A DNA stretch of 64,000 nucleotides, from contig OX485806.1 in NCBI GenBank assembly GCA_950295325.1, forward strand, positions 49,781,169-49,845,168. The letters are read 5' to 3'. The notes under the pieces are model-generated. The model had not been told where the DNA came from and ran no database searches. It worked only from the letters and a program-made list of their open reading frames with translations. Below are positions 55,701 to 64,000 of this stretch, piece after piece. The translations under genes were made by a program, and so were the position numbers. The stretch's first letter is position 1. Every line of letters starts with the position of its first letter. The DNA comes from Polytrichum commune. Its lineage: Eukaryota; Streptophyta; Polytrichopsida; Polytrichales; Polytrichaceae.

Positions 55701-58700
55701 TGAATAGCAGTACCAAGTTGCCATTTTCAAGATCGACCTGAATTATGCAAAGGTTTGCACACCGGGTCAGAACAAGAAGCTAGGATAGGCATATGAAAGA
55801 TATCGTCTATCAAAACCACATTGTTCATGGAGTCAGAACATGCACATGCCCTCTATTTAGTAATAGACAACAACATTGTGATTCAAACCAGACATACCAT
55901 GACCCATGAATGTCACTTCAGATCTCATCTTGGGAAGTTCCTGAATGCTTGTACTGATTGAAGGTGCATGGAGTGTAACTGTGACCTCAGCTCCAGATTG
56001 AGCATCATGCATGCCTGCTCTAAGGACCTGTAGCGATGCTGCAATAGCAGATGGACCATCCAATGACAAATCTTCCATTGAGGTCAGAACAGTTGATGGG
56101 GCCAGCTGACTAGAATACTTGTCTGATTGCCCTTCAAAAACCTGTAAAGTTGGAGTAATTAGGTGAGGGGATGGATGATGTTGCTGCTGTCGTTGTCTGT
56201 CTTTCTTGGTGTTCTTCCTTGAATTCTGGATTCCCAAGGTCTTCACGGTCTCAACTTTCACAATTTCTCCCAATAACCCTGAACTACCTCTATCAGCTGT
56301 ACTGGGAGGCTTCAGATTAACAGCACCTGTACTTAAAGAGCTAGTACAAGGCTTTGGAGATGCAGCAGTAAATTTACAGTTTGCAACAGGGGTTGAAATC
56401 ACAGACATGTTTATGGTCGCCAATGCACCTAAATTTGGAGGGCTTATAGATGCCTGACCATTTGTAGTGACTAATGAGCTCTCAATGATTGCCTGTCCGG
56501 CATCAACCAGGCTAGAATCTGAAGCATCCAAATCCCCAAACTTAAATGCCAAAGGAGGTAGTGTTAGACAGGGGGCCAAGAGGCCAGACGTGGAAGCAGG
56601 CAGACCTGCAGGCCTTCGATTTAACATAGATAGATGGTTATTTCCAACCAATGGCATTGGGCAAGATCCTATACTGCTTGGCCTGGAATTAGCCATAACA
56701 GCAGGAATTCCAGCAAGTGTGGCCGAAGGTACAACAATAGGAGTGATCACTGTTGGTGCCATTGGGGGCTTGTTGTACACTTCTGGCAGTGCAGAGCTTA
56801 ATTGAGGCATTGGTCCCAGTTGAGGGGACCCTTTTGGACAAGCTGATCCCGGGTGGCCAACAAAAGGCACAACTTGCCCAGGAAGAGGACCAGCATAACT
56901 AAATCTTACAGCTGAGTTGTTCGATGGTGGGCCTCCAGCAGGTGCAACCGCCTTGGGGGGTACTGACTGAAAGAAACTAGGGGGAGGATGACTGTAAGGA
57001 TGACCATAGAAAGCCATGCTGCCAGGAACCATCTGATGAGATGGTGAAGGATTATATCCTGCAGGAGGTCGTTGAGCAGCACCATTAGTAGATAGTCTTC
57101 CAACCAGTCCAGGAGTCCCGGAACCAGATGTCATAGGCTTAATTTCCTTTAAGCAATCCCCTCTTTTCACCTCAAATCTGAGTTCCTCATGTGTATGTGG
57201 ATCCACAATTTTAATGGCCCTACTCACTCGCTGTGGAAGGAACTGGTTTGTAGAAGGAGCACCATATTGAGATCCTTGCATACTTTGAGAAAGCTGACCA
57301 CCCATACCACTAGCCAGGTTGGGACCTATGGAATGTGCCATTTGAGGTAAAATTTGCTGCGCAGACAATTGATTCGCCAGAGAGCTACCAATATGAGTAC
57401 CTAATACTTGCGGTCCATGAGGAGGGGGAGCCATCATAGGTTGCGCATACTTCATGGCTTGGGTCAAGCCTTGCTGCACTATTCCTTGTTGTTGGGGCAT
57501 TGCTTGATGTTGCTGCTGCTGTTGGGCCATTGCCTGTTGCATTTGAGCAAGCTGTTCAAGAGAGAATCAGAAAATCATGCATGAATATAAGCTCTACGTG
57601 TAAGCAGGAGGCTCAATTTAAACTTTAATATTGGAACTCTTGTTCTTGGCACCCCAATAAAGACCAAAAGACAACTTTCTCTAGAAAGACCTCTATCCTG
57701 TCAAGTCAAGATAGATGTGGTAATTGTCCCCAAACTTCCACCACCTTATCTTCCTTTACATTAAAATCAACCGGTCTGGGTAATCCATTATCTTCCAGCT
57801 GCTTGAGGTAAGCCAAGTCTCACATCACGAACCATAGCATGACCTTCATACATGTCCGTTAAAGTGCATAAATAACCCCATAAGGACATACAAATGTCAC
57901 CAATACCTGGAGCAAGTGAGGAGCAGGTATGTGCACATTGGCTGCCTGTGTGTGTTGTTGGGTATATTGTGCTTGAGCAAGCTGCTGTTGGGTTGCTTGA
58001 GCCTGTGGGGTTGCTTGAGCTGTTAAAGGAACATTGCTTAATGCCTGAGAGTTTACATTTGCTTGAATATGCTGCACCATTGCTGGTGAAAAATCTGTTA
58101 CTGGGGTACCCATGTTGGTTGAAGCCACCTGCAACCCAAATTTCTCAGAAAATTGCTGTACAGAATAGGTACCAGCTTCCAGAGTATACATAGTCTTTCA
58201 AATCTTCCAGGCAAGTAGTACTGCCAATTCAATGATATTAAAATTGTTAAAACCTTCAAGTGAAAGATGGCTTGCACCATTATGCAAGCTGACAATGGCA
58301 GTATGGAGCACAATAGATAACTGCAGACTGGAAACAGTTCCCAACTTTGGGATGATGTACTTAAAAAAACTGGCACAAAAGTGCTAGATAAACACCAAAG
58401 CACCTTCCATATTCACCAATGTAGTCATTCATTACTAGGACAAGTGATAGATAAGCCCTTGCCTCATAAGATATACAGACCTACCTGGATCTGCTGCTGT
58501 TTCCCGTGTGCAGGTGCTGACACTCGTGGAGATGGTCGCTCAAACCGGGCCTGTCTCCAAAACTAGTAGAAGTTAAATTCACTAATTCTATTGCAATCAA
58601 AAATCATGAGAAAATCTAGTGTTTTCTGGATTGCAGTTTCTTCCATCATATCCAATAGTATATATATAAAAGCAAAATTAACCTCCCAATCTATCCAGCC

Positions 58701-61700
58701 AAACCATTACAATAATATATGTTGGTTATAAGAAGTTTCTGACATCATTTCAGTTGTTCCTGGAATTAAAACACAAATAAATTTCCAGAACCAGGCCAGT
58801 GGCTTCAGAGGCCACCGAACTGAATGACAAGGTTCTATTCTAGGTCTAGAGATCATCCAGAGTGGTTTCCAGAAAATCAGTTTCACCAAAATCGAGATTC
58901 CAGCTCACCCTCGTACCGTAGCTCTAGCAGCTTGCGCAGAAAATAATTAATTTTAAAGGTGCCTAAATTTCTGGGAAAATCATTTCGTTTAGTGTCCAAA
59001 AAAAGGAAATAACATTTTAAGAGTACCTAAAATCACAAAATCGCCATAAATGAAATTAGGAAAACCATCCATGAATTGTACAAATAACTTGGATGAATGT
59101 CTAAGTTATTTTAAATTACTTCTTGAGTCTGCCCAATTTTAGAATATTATTTGTTGGGCTGCCTAACTTACTTCATACTTTAATTAATTATTAGGCAGAA
59201 AGGTGCCCAAGCTGCTAGAGAGCTACAGTACTTCCAAGCAGTCAATAACAACATATTGGCAGCCCTTTTTGAACCTAACTTCTTTTGGCACTTCCCGCCC
59301 AGAGTTAAAGCACATGCTGGAATTAAAAACTGTGGGTCTAAAATCCCTGGGTTGGGTGAAAATAGAAGCCACTGACTTTAGATGATACAGAACGAACAGA
59401 ATCCCATTGGAGACTAACTTGTGGGATTGCAAAAAAGCACACAGAATTACAGATAACTTCATTTCCTAACCATGTCAAAGCCTCAGGCTATACATGACAA
59501 GCAAAATACTGAACTTTCTTTCATTGCCCAGAAGTGGGTGTTTAATAACAGAAAATCTTGATGAGGCCTCATTTTCCATCACCAGAGAGTAACCTACATC
59601 TGAATAATATGTTACAGCTAGACATACACCTCCTCTAAACAAACACACCTGTTCACGCTGTTGCTCGTCAATATTTGGTGGAGCAGAGTTTGTCCGCAAG
59701 GGGTACTACATGTTTACAAGAACAAGACATGGGACTGTAAGATATAGTTGGAGGCATGGGTAGGTCCCACATGGATTTAGGGAAATAAATCCCTACCCTA
59801 CACAAGGTACGGGTAGGGATTATGATACTCCACATGACTTCCAGATCTCTATTGTCATACACTGTCAACACCTGTAACACACAGTTTTATCTAGAACTTC
59901 CAGAATTCTATTTTACTCTACAGTAACACTGTCAATACCTACAATACACTCACTTATACAATCTGAAATCTAATGTAGAGCTGCTGATTACACCAATACT
60001 TCGGATAAAATCCATTGGCTTCCGGATTTGAATATACGATGTCTTCACAAGACACCACAAAACATATTCCTATGATACCACACGAACATCACCCCTGATG
60101 CTGATAATCTTCACATGGCTGCCAACAAATTCACAAAAGACTTCAACTACAGCATTCCAACTTCAGCACTCCAACTCCAGCTCTGGAAATCAACATACTT
60201 GAATATCTTAAATAAGTTACACTAATGTCTAACCCCAGACTGATAGTAGAGGATAGCAAATACCGGCATTGAAAGAGGTTTTCCGGTGGTGAAGCTCTCA
60301 AAACTGGGATCAAAACTCCCAAACTGAAAGGACAAGGGCACGTGTGTTGATTGAGAAACCTCATATGAAGCAGCTGCACATGAGACCACACAAGCACACA
60401 AACTTTAGTAACTCCATACAAGCCCTACAATTGACTGTAGAAAGAGTTGCATTCCTTCAAGTACTTCATGATATTACTAATTGGGAGTACAATGTGGAAC
60501 TGCGATTTTCAGTCCCGTTGCTCCCTCCTCACCAGTGGAGCCAACACAATCAGCTGGTAATTTACATTGCCAAGTATAGGATATCCAATATTTTATAGAT
60601 AAACTAAGGTACTATTCATGCATATCAGACATGCAGAAAGCTACTTGTAGATATATTAAGAACAAAAAACCAAAGCAAAACTGAGCATTAAGAGAGGCAG
60701 ATGACGCACTGGTGGTAGGTTGAATAGATTCGGACAGTACTCCAGACCCAGAAGAGCTAGCAGAGCTCTTGGCAAGGCCACCTTCCATAGTCTTTCTTAC
60801 TTCCAAAGATTGGCACACGGATCCAATCTGTGGGTGTTGAATTGCATTTGTGGCATCTGTAATTTTGACACGTCATAAGCCTGTGATGTAAAGATTACAG
60901 CAAGCAGAGATGCTCAAAACATCCACTTGATAGCACACAAACAATTCCTACTTTCAGATACATCCTCACTTGGAGGAATTACACTCCCACAATAAATCAA
61001 TATCAAGTTAAATCAGTCCAAATTGAACAACATTTGCCAAGAAAGTGACAAAATCCTTCATCCCAAGAATAAATATTCCACAAAAAGGAAATCATGTAGC
61101 TTAAAACTCCAACATCTGAACAATGTAAATACCTTGAGGTGACATATCATCAACAGGGAAGTGCAAAGAGCAGCCGCAATGAGTGGCTAGTTCGTGATTT
61201 CTAGACAAGATTGAATATGAACAGGTATACAGAAACCACCAACATTATGCAATCCAAACATTGATTTTAGAGTTTTTTATTTAATTGTGTTTCATGTGTT
61301 TTGGAGTTGTGCAAAGCCCTGAACACTGCACCCCATGGAAGTGCTCTTCCTACCTTCAGAAACCCTTAGAAGGGATGTTAAGCTGTTAGTTCATGGCATT
61401 CCGATCAACTGAGAGGAAGATGTTGACATTGGTCTTTCGAATTTCAGTGGTATATCTCCCTTCCCAGGAGAAGGTTCTTTAAGGTTAATGGCATGCTCCC
61501 AGGATAGATTGGGGTCAACAGATCGTAACAAAAGGTCTGAACGGATAAATTGATCTTGATTTTTGGTTCCCTCAACAAAACACTCACCTTAATTGAAGAA
61601 TTCCTTAATGTAGAGAACACAATTCTTGTCAGTCTATGGGGCTGGAGAAATTGTGTCAACTTCCAATAAGATAAATCCCACCATTATAAGTGTCCCACAA

Positions 61701-63189
61701 ATTTTGAAGAATGTGCTTCACGTCATCGAGAACACCAATTCTTGAGGGGAACAAAACTCAACAGTTCATTGTGTACAACCGCTTCTATAATTCATTGATT
61801 CAAGAGAACCATCAACACCAATGTCCACGTCCCTGGTTCTGTGCAATAGGAGCTCACATAGGTTTGTCACGCCATTTCTTTGGCAGCTAGAAATATGTCA
61901 ACACCGTTGGGTTCGGACATGCCAACTGAACTTTCAAAACAGTGCCTACACACCAAGAGGAGGTGCCCCGCAAACGTGACATGTATGAGCACATAATTAT
62001 TCCTAACCCTTGCGGGTAGACACATATGGAATGTACGTCCACATGTGCATGTGTGAAGCCCACAAGGAGAAGTCAATAATTAGAATTATACAGATGTATC
62101 AGTCAAAAGCTTAAAATAATGATCCATCAATAAACAAATAACCCATGAAAGCAGCCTTCAAAGTAAGAACTACCTTGTTGTTGAAGGCTGCTTTGACGTT
62201 GGGTTGAGACAGGCAGACGCAGCATATTGGAATCGCCTGGCTCTGATGACCCTCCAACAGAAGGACCTCTTCCAGGTGCAGTAAGTCCATTTGCTCGCCT
62301 GCCACTGCCAGAAGCAACAAGTGCTTTACACTATAGAGCGCCATAATTTAAGTTAAACAAGACAGTTTGATAGTCTGAAATAAGGATCGGTGCTAGTCAA
62401 ATTTTGCACTGAACTACAGAAATTTACTCACTGCACACCGAAATAATGATTACGCAAAATCATTTGTCTCTATTATAAACACCTGAGTGAAAATAAGAGA
62501 TGCACATAGCTTAGGTCTTTCCAAGACCAATCCTAATAGAACTGAGAATACGATTGATTGCAGATAATAAAAGTTCCAAAACATTTAGTGACAGAATGTG
62601 AGGTTTCGAAATTGCAAATAATCGAGACAGATACAGGTCAACAATAGAAAGCTCTAAGCAGAGCCGGTGCAAACGGAGCTTGCACTTCACGGTTGATACA
62701 ATCATGGCGGCCCTGATATTCCTTTCAACTCATAATGCTCACTACCTACAACTACAACAGGAACTAAAATGATGTCAAACCAAAATGAATGAGTTAGAAA
62801 TAAATTTACTAAAAAAATAAAAAATAAAAAACAACAACAACAACATAAAGAGAAACAAATAAAAATATCAAAAGCTGGCAGATGCTGGACCACCGCCCAT
62901 GTCTGCAGTAAGAAACCTAGCAGGATGGAGAACTTCGTGCGCTTGAAGCAACTTACCCAGGGTTGGTGAAAGCGGCTAGAGTGGAGGTTCGAGCTTTAGG
63001 GGAGACAGAGGAAGCCGGCTGGGGAGTCACAGCCGCGACAGCAGAGACCCTTTTGGAAGGGCCAGGCCCTCCGCCCTTCGCAGGTATTGATAAAACCCCC
63101 CCTGCCCGTGCAAAACCAATATCACTTGCTCTTCCAGCCCTTTTCAACTGTGCATCACTCCGGTCTCCCTTGCTTTGATGATGGGACAT
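47651..63189 (-). CDS. EIF4G: Eukaryotic translation initiation factor 4G (17 exons)
   Basis: Cytoplasmic scaffold of the cap-binding complex: binds eIF4E, eIF4A and eIF3 to recruit mRNA to ribosomes. Exons: 63189-62957, 62304-62174, 60856-60710, 60373-60264, 59705-59649, 58550-58485, 58155-57907, 57551-55898, 54889-51788, 51358-50758, 50552-50358, 50219-49859, 49745-49668, 48884-48780, 48425-48335, 47966-47878, 47752-47651. All junctions are GT-AG and in phase, giving about 2456 residues. The start is MSHHQSKGDRSDAQLKRAGR, like other plant eIF4G proteins; an in-frame upstream ATG at 63324 is less likely. Landmarks are NSAPPNIDEQQREQ, VDPHTHEELRF, the eIF4E-binding YTRDFLM (about 1413), MIF4G (about 1620-1850), MA3 (about 2117-2240) and a W2-like module (2303-2456). 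The exon 3 donor and the last exon are least certain. The end could instead be 47577. Confidence 0.93.
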
Positions 63190-64000
63190 ATATCCCGTGG
63201 TTTTAATAGCCTCCCTTGGAAATCTACAATGCAGATCTGCGATCCACCTACACTCTTCAAGACTTGAGAAAACGGCCTTGAGACAGCGGCCTGGAACGGA
63301 GTGATTATCGACTGTCTCAACCATGCACGAAACTTACCCTCTAGGAATATCTCAACTCACAATCTACAGGCTCGGCACAAGCCCCAAGTGCGCCGACGTT
63401 TGCCCTCACAAACCCTGCACATTGACAAGCACCTCTAAGCACCCACACAATCTCTCCACTTCCTGAGATCCACTTCCAGCAAAGAGGACCAAGTAACAGA
63501 ACCCTAACACGGCACCAACTATATTATCTTTTGCGCCGTTTTAGCACTCGAAAGAGACGGTACAGCAGAAGCAGGTGACAACATGGGAGCGGGCAGGGAG
63601 CCTTTGGCTAAGATCGGTGCTGGCATGAATTAGACACGGGGTTGGAATGATAAAGGTGCACATCGTTTAAAAACACAAACTGGGGGAACAGCAAGACCAG
63701 AATAGTGCGGGTATCACCATGATGCTATGCGAAATATATAGTCAGCCCTTCGTAATTGTTAACAGTTGGGAGGTTGTAAAAAATAAACACTTCAGGGTAC
63801 TCACATGGAATTTGGTAACCTTGTTTTAAATATTTATAAACATGCAAACATGGTTATTGAATTAAGGCTCTGCAATGCTCTACCCAATTGTTGACGACAA
63901 TATATGATTAGGTAGCGGATAATGAAATTCCAAATAATATTGAAATACTTATTTGGAATGCGTTATTTGTATTGTCAAATATTCTTAAATTTGATATCAA
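63190..64000 (-). promoter_or_regulatory. eIF4G 5' leader and upstream region
   Basis: This is the sequence before the eIF4G start. The first 135 bp stay open in the same frame up to an ATG at 63324. Upstream ATGs exist, so short upstream frames are possible. I see no clear TATA box at a fixed distance. 63400-63560 is pyrimidine/CA-rich on the plus strand, as leaders of housekeeping genes often are. No other gene is visible to the window end. Confidence 0.35.

Noticed and set aside
51777-63200. Plus-strand open frames across the eIF4G exons
   Set aside because: They are shadows of the minus-strand coding exons. None has its own domain or splice logic.
62953-63324. eIF4G start at the upstream ATG (63324)
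   Set aside because: It is in frame, but the conserved plant N-terminus begins at MSHHQSKGDRSD (63189). The extra 45 residues look like translated leader.

Overview
This is nuclear DNA of a land plant (or close streptophyte) with a large, repeat-dominated genome. The only convincing host gene is a 17-exon eIF4G on the minus strand (about 47.6-63.2 kb). Almost everything else is transposable-element sequence, mostly Ty3/gypsy with CACTA, hAT-like and MITE insertions. Plant-type eIF4G sequence, short GT-AG introns and an AT-rich background support this. A C-terminal W2 module on eIF4G hints at a non-seed lineage, but that is inference.

Layout. 0-11.3 kb: old repeat debris. It holds LTR ends of a family starting TGTGAGCC, a run of 22-bp hairpin palindromes (2.3-3.3 kb), a decayed protein-coding repeat (4.4-6.0 kb) and a long inverted repeat (838-1070 against 8611-8850). 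11.3-44.3 kb reads best as one decayed chromodomain-type gypsy element that has been a target for later insertions. Its roughly 970-bp 5' LTR is split into four pieces over 13.7 kb by a 2.46-kb insert, a 10-kb CACTA transposon and a 285-bp MITE. It is followed by a TGGTATCAGAG primer-binding site, gag/pol remnants, a solo LTR of the same family (TSD TTAAG), a 2.2-kb hAT-like element (TSD GTTCATTT), RNase H, integrase and chromodomain remnants, and a probable 3' LTR at 43.34-44.34 kb.

The most interesting object sits inside this mosaic at 33.4-43.3 kb on the minus strand. It is a young gypsy element (431-bp LTRs with only about six differences seen by eye). Its single-frame polyprotein carries a DNMT3-like C5 cytosine methyltransferase between protease and reverse transcriptase, and a PHD finger on the C-terminus of integrase. 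The order is Gag (two zinc knuckles), protease, methyltransferase, RT, RNase H, integrase, PHD. The frame is interrupted by eight stop codons, each one transition away from Gln, Arg or Trp codons, which is what deamination of methylated cytosine would produce. A chromatin reader and a DNA-methylating enzyme in one retroelement suggest an element that directs or marks its own insertion sites.

44.3-47.6 kb holds another LTR fragment, a clean 749-bp hAT-like element (8-bp TSD CATGTGAC) and unrecognised exon-like pieces. 47.6-63.2 kb is eIF4G, with an eIF4E-binding motif, MIF4G, MA3 and an apparent W2/eIF5C module. I saw no tRNA, rRNA or CRISPR.
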